From Apostichopus japonicus (Eukaryota > Echinodermata > Holothuroidea > Aspidochirotida > Stichopodidae): DNA of 64,000 nt. Shown in pieces: positions 12,201-22,900 of the stretch; the first letter of the stretch is position 1, and every line of letters starts with the position of its first letter. Under the pieces are notes generated by a model, which was not told the DNA's origin, did no database searches, and saw nothing but the letters and a program-made list of their open reading frames with translations. A program made the translations under genes and the position numbers. Location: NCBI RefSeq assembly GCF_037975245.1, contig NC_092569.1:15745501-15809500 (forward strand). Reading direction: 5' to 3'.

Positions 12201-15200
12201 ATTCTTGGAATTTGAAAAGTATCTGCTTAGGAGCTATACTATAAAGATTGTTGTCGACGATTTCGCATTATGACGTTTACAACAATTGCATCCTTAATTC
12301 GTTTTACTGTATGTGTTATGTAAGGTTAACTCGCGTTATAACGCAGACAAACCAGGATCGGATATAGCCAGGTACTTACACTTGTGTTATTTTTTGAGGC
12401 CTTGGTATATTTGCAATTTAAAACCATTTTTATTGCATTTACATCGGCCAATATCTCATGTAAACCTATCGCATGCAATTGGTGCAATTCATACCGTGCC
12501 ATATTTCAATGTCAACCAGTAGTGTACTTTCACTGTGTAAGAATGGTTTTACTTAATAAATGCAATATTTGGTGTATACAATTTTCTGTCATATACTCAA
12601 TTCCATTTACAAAAGACATAAAATGTTTGCTGTGTTTGTTTTACACCTTAACGCACGTCGTATACTTCATTTATTGAAATAATTGATATGTTTTATCAAG
12701 CTACAAAACACTCGTAATATCTTATAAGCGATAGGCTCAAGTAATCATTTAACTTATATTCACTTCGTTAGTATTCAAAAACATTAACTCTTTCACAATT
12801 AGGCTATTCTTAATTGCAATCGTCATTAATGTATCACCTCTGACAACGCTGCGATAGTACCGTTGACGATCTCTGATAGTGTAAGAAGTTTTTTTTTTTT
12901 ATATATCAATTTGAGGATCTTTATCAATACAAAAACATTACTTTATTTCACTAAATGCAAACAAATAAACGATACAATTTTGATAACAAAAACTTTCATT
13001 GTAAAATATAGCGGTATAATTATATTGCGACGTTGTCCATGTTGCTATGTAGTGAATTCAACATTTAAAGATTATTTGTCATGTTTTCTTCATACACCGA
13101 AGTTACTACTTCTAGACAAAATACAGTCAAATATCGATCTTAATTATATGCTGAGATGACTGTGAATATAAAAATTAATGCTCACAAACATATTTTGCTC
13201 ACATTTTCGTTAGTGTCAGAAAGTAAAATTCGAAATTCTTTAATCTCTATTAAGTTTTTATCGCTAACATAGTTTTGCGAAAAATAAATTCTATTTTCAT
13301 CTGTTTTCCTTGAATGTATAACTCATATATTTGCAAATATTTCTGGTGCAATTAGGAAAACAAGAATACACAAGTAGATTGAGCTTCAACTGTAGCCAAT
13401 GTTAGTGAAACAACCACCTCCACTTTCCTCCACACCCACCCCCCCCCAAAAAAAAATGATATATGGGATATATTTCCAGTCAATTCTGATTGTTTTTTAC
13501 TCATTACATCAAGTTGGATAGATATTTCAAAATTAAAATTTAATAATTGTATCGCTGTTATGGATGAAGATATCAAACATCCTGACATAGGCAAGAATGT
13601 TTGTGAACAACCGTTTAGATTATTAATCATTATGAAATTGCTTTTTCCAAGTTTGAACATTCTTAAATTGCCTGTACATGATTATTTGATAAATGATATT
13701 TAAAAAATCTTTACAAGCAGTTACAATCTATTAACAGAACATATTGACATATATTTTTGGATGACTCTTCTTCTCATTAATAGAGTATTCACCGGAGAAG
13801 TGTACCTTTAACAACAGATGACACTCAAAGTAAGATATTTCACCTTAACTGCTTTGTTTTTCATTCCATAAATATTTAAAAAAGAAATGTAATTAACCGA
13901 AATAAATGAGTTTTGTTATTTCCAAGATAATTTTGTATTTTTGTTTCTGTTTCATTGACCGTATCTGTGTGAGACAGCATTTAGTATGTTACTTTCGACG
14001 ACTTAAAACGATGCAAAAATTACAAACTGTAATACCGTGAACAAGACAAGAAATGTTGTGACAAATGTTTTATAATGTAAATAATATTGACCCCACCCCG
14101 CCCCGAAAAAAATAATAAAGCAAAAAGTAGTTAGGGAATAGGACAGGGAGGGAGAGAATAAATGCAACGTATTCTAACACAGGAAATGATATATGTACAA
14201 ACTTTGACGTTAGGTTTCCATGTTACTTTTCAAGTTCCATTTTTCCTGTTGCGGTTTTAGCTATCTCGTAAAATCACAGAGAATTGTCAATTTCTTGCAG
14301 GATTTTCTTTAACGGTCAAGTATTGCATACGGTGACAAGGTTTTGTTACAAATTGAACACAAAGCTTGTATATTATATAAGTTTTTAATGTTTTTATCTC
14401 TTTATTACAGTGGCACATTACTTCTTTTATCAACGTTCTGAATATCCAAAAGACTGCCGAGACGTTCAAAGTCAGTGTTCTACGTCCAAATCTAGCGGAG
14501 TATACATTATCAAGCCAGATGGATTTGAAGAGCCATTTGAGGTGTTCTGCAACAACGACGTTGGTGGAGGAGGCTGGACGGTACGTCTAAATGGAAATGT
14601 TGATGTCATGTTTTAAACGTGATAAAGCCTTTCGTTAGCATGTAGGTATTATGACTTGAAATGTGTAGGGGTAATCAACAAGTCGCATCCTCCACTCAGC
14701 AACGTCGAAATTGGGAAATAGCTATCATTTTCGGAGACGATCTTTCTTAATACAGGGGCGTATCCAGGGGGGCGCAACAGGCGCGCCCCCCCCCCTATTG
14801 GCCGTCACCCAAAAAAAAAAAGTTTAGCAAAAAAAAAAAAAAAAATTGATGACGACCTTTATGTGAGATGTCGGTGATCGCTCAACCCCCCCCCCCCTCC
14901 CGTATGCTTTATTTTTTGTTTGCCAAAAAAAGGTTCTGGCGAAGTTCGGCGGCATAATAGTTTTAGAAACATAGATGGTAATTGTGTTTGTATTATCACT
15001 ATAATCACTAAATGACATGCCAGCCATACTAAATTGTGCATTTTGTGTCCATATTTACTGGAAATGTTGCTTATTATTAAGGTCGAAAAATGGATCACAT
15101 ATGGCCATGGGCGGCGATCCTGGGTGGAGGGGGGATATATCCCCCCATGAAAATGGGTGGAGGGGATGTAATGCACCATATCCCCCCCCCCCCACCAAAT

Positions 15201-18200
15201 GCCAGGGATAAGAATATTTTCATGCCTACATTTATGCATCTTCGTTAATGTACGGCTCTTTTTTAGCTTCATTTCTCGCCTACCATAAACGCAGTGCGAT
15301 CTTTTCATATAAAGCGTCTTTATAAAGCAAAAAAAGTTGACTGTAGGCTTCATTGGCCCTATAACAACAAAATGTATTATTGCGCCCACGGTATTGATAT
15401 AGTACATATATGCACCCTCATAGTATTCATATAGGCCCTATAGTAGGCCTACACACGTACATGGTCCCTCGAACAGCTGAGAATCTCATGTAACCAGGGT
15501 AATGCTTAATACACGTTTCACCTGGATGCCCTAGCAATCGGTAACTATGTGTAATTGTGTATTGCATGTGTATAGGCCTAATATCGCCTGCATGAGGCCA
15601 TTTTCTTCATCGAATAATATAACAGAGCTCTCGAACATTTTAACGTTGCGCCTGAAACAAGATTGACAGGGGCAGTTTTCCCAAAATAACACCCGAAATT
15701 TAAAAAAAAAAAAGGATTTTGGATCCTGATTATGAGATATTTCGGACATGACATCCCTATTTTAAAGTTGGGTATATGCCGCTTGGAAACCTCGGGAAGT
15801 GCCGTTTCCGGCCATCTAGAGGGTTTGTTAATCCCAAAATTTTCTTGTACGCTTCGCGCCAACCCATGGTGGCGCTACGCTTAGATAGTCAACAAGGTCA
15901 TACCCCCCCCCCCCCACTCGGAAGTACGGATCGCCGCCCATGCATATGACACCATTTTGCATTTCAGCCCTACTTTGAAAGCAAAAATTGTACACCCCTC
16001 CCCTTAGACCCATCCCCCAGGACGGCGATCATTCATGCCTGGCGCCCCCCCTATTGGAAAATCCTGGATACGCCCCTGTTAATAGTTATATAAATGGAAA
16101 ACATAAATTGTCCATTTCCTACTAGTGTTCTCAATGTTTTTCTTCTGTTATAGGTCATACAACGCCGCGATAGTGGAGCTGTGAATTTCAATAGGAGTTG
16201 GTCACAATATCAAGATGGATTTGGTTTCCTCTCAACTGAGTTTTGGCTCGGTAATGAAAAGTTATCATACTTGACGAACCAAGCAGACTACGAACTTCGT
16301 GTGGACATAGAATTATCTAATGGAGCTTCTTTCTATACAACATACAAAGGTTTTCGTATCACTGATGAACGGGGGCAATATAAGGTTACACATATTGAAC
16401 CACTCGAAAGTAATGCACGTAAGTATAAAACTTAGTAAACTTAGTAAAAAGGAAAATCGAAACGTTTCAACCATAACTTTAATAATAGTGATAATAATAA
16501 AAATAGTAATAATAATAATAATATTCTACTTTTATATAGCGCTTTATACTAGCAATAGGTTTCAAAGTGCTTTACAGACGATATGTACCCCTGATCAATG
16601 ATAACATGTCCCATAGACAATCCCTCTGTATACATATACATCTAATACGTTTTCTACAATCTGCATGATCTTTAAATGTAATTCCTTCTTATTTTACTAT
16701 TTAACGGTAATATTTATAAGCGATCATTTTTTCATGGCAGAGGTATTTGCAAACATTCTTGTCAAAATTGGATGTCTTTTCTTGATCTTACCAACTGACA
16801 GGTCCATTTCCCTCTATATGTCCTACGAACATGATCTACGGAACATGTACTTGTCAAGCAACATGTGAAGATCCCAACGGACAATCTGGTTGTTATAGTG
16901 ACTGTTTGGGTAGTGAGGGTTGCACCTGTCCAGCTGGTTTCTTGTTGCAAGGGAGCGACTGTATCCGTGCGAGTGAATGCGGGTGTTTCGTGGCAGAGGC
17001 CAACTTGGTTATACCAGTGAGTATATATATGATTCATTTCAATATCACGTGACTATGCAAACGAAACAGAAACGAAAATTAGGCTAAATGACGTTGTGAT
17101 TACACAGAAACTTAGAAAAAAAAATCCAATGTGTAATAAATACTATTAATTTTTATCTATTTATTCTAGGATGGAGAAACATTCGTTAACGATGACTGCA
17201 CACAGAAGTGTTCTTGTATCAATAATCAACTGATCTGTGAAGACTACAGATGTAGTACCAATGCTGTTTGTGATGTCAGGAATGAAATAAGACAGTGTTA
17301 TTGTGATGAGGGATATGAAGGTGACGGTGAAAACTGTCCACCCTCAGTGTCCTATAGAGACTGCCAGGATGTTTATGACGCTGACCATAGGCAAGATGGC
17401 GTATATACAATCATGCCTACTGGGTGGCCTGGTATACCATTCGACGTACATTGTAAAATGGAAAACGGCGGAGGATGGACCGTAAGTCTTCATTGAAACA
17501 CTATGAATGTTTCAAGTATGTTTCTGTGTTTTTTATATATGTATTAGTCTATTGCAAACGGTAATGAAAGTACCAGTTTATGTTTTCGGTTTGGTTGCAC
17601 TTTTATATTCCTTAGTATGGATTCAGTGTATTAAAAATACTTGAGTAAATGAAAATGGTGACATTATTATCTTTCTTTTATTATTCTTACACGCTATCCT
17701 TACAGGTGTTTCAACGTCGCAACGATGGCTCTCCTAGCTTTGATCAAAACTGGGCTGCGTACAAAAACGGGTTTGGTGACAGCCGAAACTTTTGGCTAGG
17801 AAATGAAAAGCTTCATTACTTGACGAACCAGAGAAACTACAAGCTTCGCTTTGACATCACTACTTCTAGTGGATTGGCTAAATATGCTGAGTATACAGAA
17901 TTTCAAGTCGAGTCTGAAAGCAGCAACTACACAATAAATAAACTGGGCATTCACAGTGGAAATACAGGTTTGTTGAATGTGTAATATTTGCGCCTTGCCT
18001 TGGAAAATAGGTCAAGCTAAAGTTACTAGTGTTCACAATAAACTTTATGAGAAAATGTTGGTCACAGTTTGAACACATCTTGATGTTAAATAATAACTCC
18101 AAAATATGCTCTAAGTACACTGGATCAGAAACCCTTACAAAGAGGGTTTGGTGTAACACCCCACCCCCTTTCACAAGTCACACCACTGTTTCTACGGTTG

Positions 18201-19581
18201 TATATACGAGATTAGTAAAAAGTCGATGATCCATTTCTGAGTATGTATGATAAAATTCACGCATTAATTATCACAGAAAACAAATAGAAACAGAACAAAA
18301 ATGAATAAATAATACCACGCATATTGAACCATCTTAATTAGTTGCAATTGACGTGAAGAACAATCCTTACATTCGCCAGTTTTGGTGTTGTAATATTGGA
18401 AGAGCAAAGAAGGTTTTGTCCCGAACGGGATTTGAGCCAGTAATCTGAACAATTGCGAAAAAAGTATCTTCCCATCTGGACCCGTTACTTTAAAGAGCAG
18501 TACAGTGTTAGATATTTAGCGTATCATCGTATCAGCTGGATACCACTGGTATCATTACAACATATTAAAGTAGTCCGACTAGCCGATGAAAGAGAATATA
18601 TGCTGAATGAGCATGCACCAGTCTAAGAACAGGAAATGTCATGGAAGAGAAATACGACCATATATATTCACAGAACTATTAACAGAGAATAAAGGTTTCC
18701 AGTAAACACATACTACTAACAGAATAATGTTTTTTTTACAAGATCTGTGAAACAATTATACCAAGAAGAGCCACACCGTGAGGACAAAGACTACCCTAGA
18801 CAAAGATGCAATTACAATGACAAAATAATAGCTAAAAACTAGTCAATGGAAAGCCTAGGATTTAGTTCTCATTTACAATCAAACACAATATTTACTAATT
18901 TAAACATAATATTTAATATCATTAGACAATAAGTTCCTATATACAAGCCTAGTTTTCATATTAAACACCATCCATTTAAATTCAAATCAATGGTCAACTC
19001 CGTTGAGAAGTAAACATGATTAAATAAAGAGCAATAAAGAATAAATCATCATATGAAGTATTTATAATGATCACGGAATTATACCATTAAATATGAATTC
19101 TGAATCTCTTTCAATGTGAATCCTCATCACCCCCTCCCCTTTTCCAGTATACTGTAAAACTTATTTTATGTCCCAACAAAAGTGTGCAATATAACAGGAT
19201 ACTTACGCTATTGTTCAAAGACCAAATATTAACCACTGATTGTTCCTGCTCTTTTCCTTCACAGGTTATTATCTCTCTTATAACAAAGGAAAACAATTCA
19301 GCACGCATGACCGAGACAATGACGCATGTGGTAACTTCAACTGTGCAGAGAAGCACAAAAGCGGCTGGTGGCACTCGAATACTTGGTGCTCTTGTTACAG
19401 TTATAGCTATTGCTATTATTTCCAATACAGCAGCAGCTGCAAGGCACTTTGTACGCCTCACAACCTCAATGGAGTCTACAACGGAGGCAACGGAGAAAGG
19501 ATCTTCTCTTACTATTATTATTATTATAATTACTACTGCAGCCCTCAGTTCGTTGAAATGAAAATTCGACCATCCTCTTGA
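9159..19581 (+). CDS. Gene 2: secreted half-FReD / TIL / EGF-like / FReD protein, 8 exons, 555 aa
   Basis: Exons: 9159-9239, 13784-13829, 14411-14580, 16154-16418, 16802-17016, 17170-17481, 17706-17967, 19265-19581. All junctions are GT-AG and keep frame. Predicted domains: signal peptide about 1-22; linker to 43; half FReD about 54-187 (KDCRDVQ, GGGWT, WLGNEKLSYLT); TIL about 194-247 with the CPTNMIYGTC start; VWC-like and EGF-like about 260-315; complete FReD about 321-555, with DRDND calcium motif and EMKIRPSS end. The protein has no transmembrane segment, so a secreted pattern-recognition or adhesive lectin is the likely role, inferred from the family. NRS and NYT sequons are present. Intron 1 (4.5 kb) is enlarged by a tandem duplication and intron 3 by nested transposons. 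The start was chosen as the ATG that opens the hydrophobic leader and is conserved in genes 3 and 4. Confidence 0.87.
9848..12116. repeat. Tandem duplication of about 1.1 kb inside gene 2 intron 1
   Basis: Copy A is about 9848-10902 and copy B about 10930-12116. Both contain AACAGTTATATCCTAACTAT, the CTTTCTGTTACATAAAATCA block and the TTCGTCCTTCTCGTTGTC block in the same order. Copy B keeps about 150 bp near 11340-11520 that copy A lacks. Gene 3 intron 1 has one copy only (about 27500-28680), so the doubling happened after the unit duplication. I see no open frame or splice sites that would make either copy coding. Confidence 0.8.
13784..13829 (+). CDS. Gene 2 exon 2: 46-nt micro-exon
   Basis: Acceptor attaatag and donor gtaaga frame 46 nt encoding SIHRRSVPLTTDDTQ plus the first base of a Met codon. 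Exon 1 ends in phase 0 and exon 3 needs phase 1, so only this insertion keeps the frame. Equivalent exons at 30347-30392 and 47082-47127 are also 46 nt and read SIHRRSLLSTTEDTQ and IIHRRSLPSTTVDTQ. Confidence 0.82.
14411..14580 (+). CDS. Gene 2 exon 3: N-terminal segment of the half FReD
   Basis: Encodes AHYFFYQRSEYPKDCRDVQ through GGGGWT. This is the FReD A-subdomain with its paired cysteines (DC and FEVFCNN). The end after GGGWT in phase 0 matches exon 6, which marks exons 3-4 as an internal duplicate of the 3' part of exon 6 plus exon 7. Confidence 0.88.
14753..16078. mobile_element. hAT-like non-autonomous transposon in gene 2 intron 3
   Basis: The 16-bp terminal inverted repeats CAGGGGCGTATCCAGG face each other at the ends. 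They are flanked by the direct repeat TTAATA (14747-14752 and 16079-16084). Gene 3 has the uninterrupted sequence cttaatagttat at the matching place, so this is a clean 1326-bp insertion. CAGGGGCG ends are typical of hAT families. The 6-bp duplication is shorter than the usual 8 bp. No transposase frame is present. Confidence 0.82.
15106..15942. mobile_element. Second inverted-repeat element nested in the hAT-like element
   Basis: The terminal repeats CATGGGCGGCGATCC (left) and its complement (right) bound 837 bp. The flanks catatggc (15098-15105) and catatgac (15943-15950) form a near-perfect 8-bp target duplication, as expected for hAT. The interior has long C/G runs and no protein-coding frame that I trust. 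Confidence 0.65.
16154..16418 (+). CDS. Gene 2 exon 4: second half of the half FReD
   Basis: Encodes VIQRRDSGAVNFNRSW, DGFGFLSTEFWLGNEKL and THIEPLESNA, the FReD core strands. It ends in phase 1 after ESNA, exactly where exon 7 ends, but the next exon is TIL rather than the calcium/ligand exon. FReD1 is therefore structurally incomplete. Exons 3 and 4 together form a symmetric 1-1 cassette of 435 nt. Confidence 0.9.
16470..16600. repeat. TAA-rich stretch and dispersed repeat end in intron 4
   Basis: A run of TAA/AAT triplets leads into ACTTTTATATAGCGCTTTAT, with GTGCTTTACAGACG following. Gene 3 has a shorter relic at about 31725-31800 and gene 4 lacks the block. TTTATATAGCGCTTT is, from memory, a recurrent end of dispersed repeats in marine invertebrates; the family was not determined. 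Confidence 0.45.
16802..17016 (+). CDS. Gene 2 exon 5: TIL cysteine-rich domain
   Basis: It starts with CPTNMIYGTCTC and continues with eight more cysteines (QATC, SGC, SDC, EGC, TCPAGF, DC, SEC, GC). This is the trypsin-inhibitor-like pattern that usually accompanies VWF-type modules. The split codon with exon 4 encodes Arg here and Pro in genes 3 and 4. Donor gtgagt, phase 0. Confidence 0.88.
17170..17481 (+). CDS. Gene 2 exon 6: VWC-like, EGF-like and start of the second FReD
   Basis: DGETFVNDDCTQKCSC resembles the short VWC-like tail seen after TIL domains. An EGF-like six-cysteine pattern ending EGYEGDGENC follows, then the FReD start YRDCQDVYD and the GGGWT end. One exon thus links three modules. 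Confidence 0.87.
17706..17967 (+). CDS. Gene 2 exon 7: core of the second FReD
   Basis: Encodes VFQRRNDG, NWAAYKNGFGD, WLGNEKLHYLTNQ and a phase-1 end at GNTG. It keeps the Trp and the NYT sequon that vary in the paralogs. Confidence 0.9.
19265..19581 (+). CDS. Gene 2 exon 8: calcium/ligand segment of the second FReD
   Basis: Starts YYLSYNKGKQFST and carries DRDND, NCAEKHKSGWW and LNGVYNGG, with the C-terminus EMKIRPSS and stop at 19579. Eight cysteines are present where ordinary FReDs have two. The usual region between WW and LNG is extended by a Tyr/Ser/Cys-rich loop, and a Tyr run precedes the last Cys in place of the usual GI.W..W.G pocket strand. Confidence 0.9.
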
Positions 19582-19910
19582 GTTCATGACGGAAAGCCTG
19601 TCTGGTAATTTCTCTCGAAACCATTGTGGAAAATGAGTAGTAAAATGAATAGATAACTTTCTTTATGAGAAACACAAATCAACTGGATGAAACGAGCCCT
19701 CGGTAGTATCTGAAAAAAATATTTGAAATTATGTATCATCTTCGAGGATTTTAACCTCTCAAAAAACTTTAATAAGGAATACTTTATGGTCAAATGGGGG
19801 TCAAAGATTGAAAAACAGTAATATTCGTTAATCTTCAGAAACAATGTTGAATATCAATTTATTTGCAATAAGTATCAAAACTAATTATGCTCTCAATTGC
19901 AATGAAAATG

Positions 19911-19916
19911 AATAAA
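19911..19916 (+). terminator. Candidate poly(A) signal of gene 2
   Basis: AATAAA 330 nt after the stop, at the same place as in genes 1 and 4. Confidence 0.5.
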
Positions 19917-22900
19917 CAAAATGGAACAGGATCATATATGTGTCTTTAATTGGTTCATTGTGTTTATATCCCTAAAGTACAGTAACCAGCTGGGGCGGGG
20001 TTTGGGGGCTCCCCCCTCCAGTCAAATTGCCCCCCCCCCCTCCAAAGACATCATTGCCCCCAAAAATACTGTTCGAAAGTTACAAAATGCATTTAAAGCT
20101 CAGTTAAACCAGTTCGCGGTAGACGTTCATCCGTAATTGACGGGAATTCTCAAGTTTATAGTAGCAAATTGCGTCTGTGGTTAAGTATTATCCTACCATG
20201 TTGCTTTCTGTTATCGCTACGAGGCCATCATTCTCTTACATTATTTACACACGCTACCCGACGAGATAACCTGCAACCATGTTTGTTATATCATTTGTAT
20301 GTTTATAACTTACTACCGTCGTTAGTTACACCGACTGTACGAAGTTAATCGGATGTTTTTACTTGGAAGCTGCAGCATGATATATTACGTAATTTCAACA
20401 ACGCCCGTGATCAGTCGTTAGAATACGCCCATACATATTTAATGTATTAAAGAGCATAGACTATGGCGCTGGAAAACAGTTTTGCAGTGGCTGGATGGAG
20501 CCTCAGTCAATGAAACTGACCGTCATATACAAATGTACTTAACCCAACATTATAGTAAATCATAGAAAATGAGATAGCTTAAACTGTACTGTTGATAAAT
20601 AAATATTCATAAACAAAATTAGAACTTCAGACAAAACAATTGAAAGGCCAAAACTAAACTCATTGGTCAAAGTCCCTGGCTGTACCATTAATGAATTTTT
20701 CAGTTTATCCAAATTCTAAATTTGATTTGACAAATAACAAATTTTACTGATTTTTTATCCAATTATAAAGAAATACATAGGCTTTTGTAGAAAAAAGTGT
20801 GAGCGATGCATCTATGTGCTGTTGTATGAGAACATAGCACACGGGGTTATCAGCTAAGAGTATAGTGACTCTATCTAAGCGAGTAGTCAGAAGGCCAGTC
20901 AACCCCCCCCCCCCCCACCCATAAAAAAAGAGGAAAAAGGAGAAAATGCGGACCATTAGCGGGGATAATTTGGAGAACAACGCAAAGAGATTTCACACGA
21001 AGTTTTAAAAATGTGGAAATTTCAATACCACATTCCCAATACTAAAATTTTCTTTCATAGGCATTGGTGTTTTCGAACTACTGAATTTGTTTGCCTTTAT
21101 TTACTCGATTTGGCTGTTGAATTCTCTAAATTTGACAGTTTGTGTTACAGAAAATCTGACAAACCTGCTGTAGGCTATAACCTTTAAACTGATATCAATA
21201 TCGACCGATTGTAACAAATTTCAGCCTGTAAAGTCCACCAAACTGTATAGCTCCCAGGGACTCCGCCCCTTGATCCCACTCAGACAGCGCAAAACGTTCT
21301 CGTTGACAAGTCATTTAACTGAATCCGCCCCACCCCTAAGATGAACTCCTGTATATGCGCTTGACTTTCTCTACAATATATCAAGGTCATATTTCTAGTT
21401 GGACCATCCCTTTAACAATTTAGCACATTGAACTCAAAAAGTGAACTGTTTAATTTGGTTGAGAAACATTCATAACAGTACTGTTACCATGGTTTCAAGT
21501 GTTTGGGAATGGGTCAAATGGCAAAGGTACGAAACTTGTACCAACCACTCGAACATTTTTCACCCTTCCATCAGCCCCCACCCCAGGGGAAAAGTCTGGT
21601 TACGCCACTGCTAAAGAATAAACAAATTTTACGGAAGTAAATACCTTAGGCTAGAGAAAAGCGTCCATTTATGATTATATCTTTCATAATAATGCGTTAA
21701 AAACTAAAAATTAAGAAAATTGAATTGGAAGACATTTGTACGACTGTAAACCTCAACGCTGTGTTCAAATGGAGGCAATGAAGAAATTATTTCCTCTCGC
21801 TATTATTATTATTACTACTGCAACGTCCAATTCGTTGAGATGAAATTCGTACATCTTCTTGAGTTAATGAGCAAGATGACTGTGAAACTGAGCACATTGC
21901 GAGACATTTTCGTAATAATTCAGAAGTTTAATAAGTCTGACCAAACGGAGCGTGGCTGAATTGACCTTATGGAAAACAATCTAAGAAAACATTAAAACAT
22001 TCACTATAGAATTTCCTGTTTGAAAGTGAATGACAACTTGAAAAATCGGAGCAAAGACCAACAGAATATTCATTGCTCTACTGGTGAGTCATTCATCAGT
22101 GCAAATAACTACTACGAGACCTAAACAACACTTACATTACAATAAACATAGTATTAAGACAAAGAAAGTGTGTCGAGTTTAATTTAAATTGTAAAAGTTT
22201 ATAACAAGAGAACCAGAGATACCAGTTGTACACACCATAAACATCGAAATTCATAAATAGTTAGTAGCATAACATTGCGTGTAAACCTTATACTATTGCA
22301 ATAAGTTGTATTCTAAATGTGTCACATATATCTCACCCTCTTTTCGTACATACCCAGAACCGCTCGTTACATGACTAATTGAAATAAAGTGTTATGTTAA
22401 CATTTGAAACAATACTCAACAACGTCTTCAACATAATTAAGGGGAAAATGCCTGAACTTACATGATTGGTACTGTTTGTGTTTTCTATATCAAAATGCAT
22501 TCGAAATACAGTTTACCAGGTAAACATGTCTGTTGTACGAGATCGACGTAGTATGGACCTATTTTAAGTTAGACTGACCCTACGTAAGCTTGTTTGCCCG
22601 CCTGGGAAACAATAGCAGAGAAAGTTGGTATCCGTCACGTTTTTTTTTTTTGTCTTCTTTGCAATTAATGAGGTACTGAAAGAGGGTCTATGGAGCAGTT
22701 TTCTCCCACCCCTTTTCAAAATACAACAAAATCGTTTCTGCTTATGTTATTGATTATTTCAACATTGAGCGTTGGAGTTTTCATGCTCAACTTTTAATAA
22801 AATACCTCAGTATTGTTTGAATATAGGTATTCTTAACTTCGAAAGAAGTTATTCCAGTTTATCACCGGGGAGTTAAAATTTATACAATCCTCGTGTCTTT

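Noticed and set aside
14859-15407. 182-aa minus-strand frame in the hAT-like element
   Set aside because: It crosses the boundary of the nested element and depends on C/G homopolymers; no transposase motif is visible.
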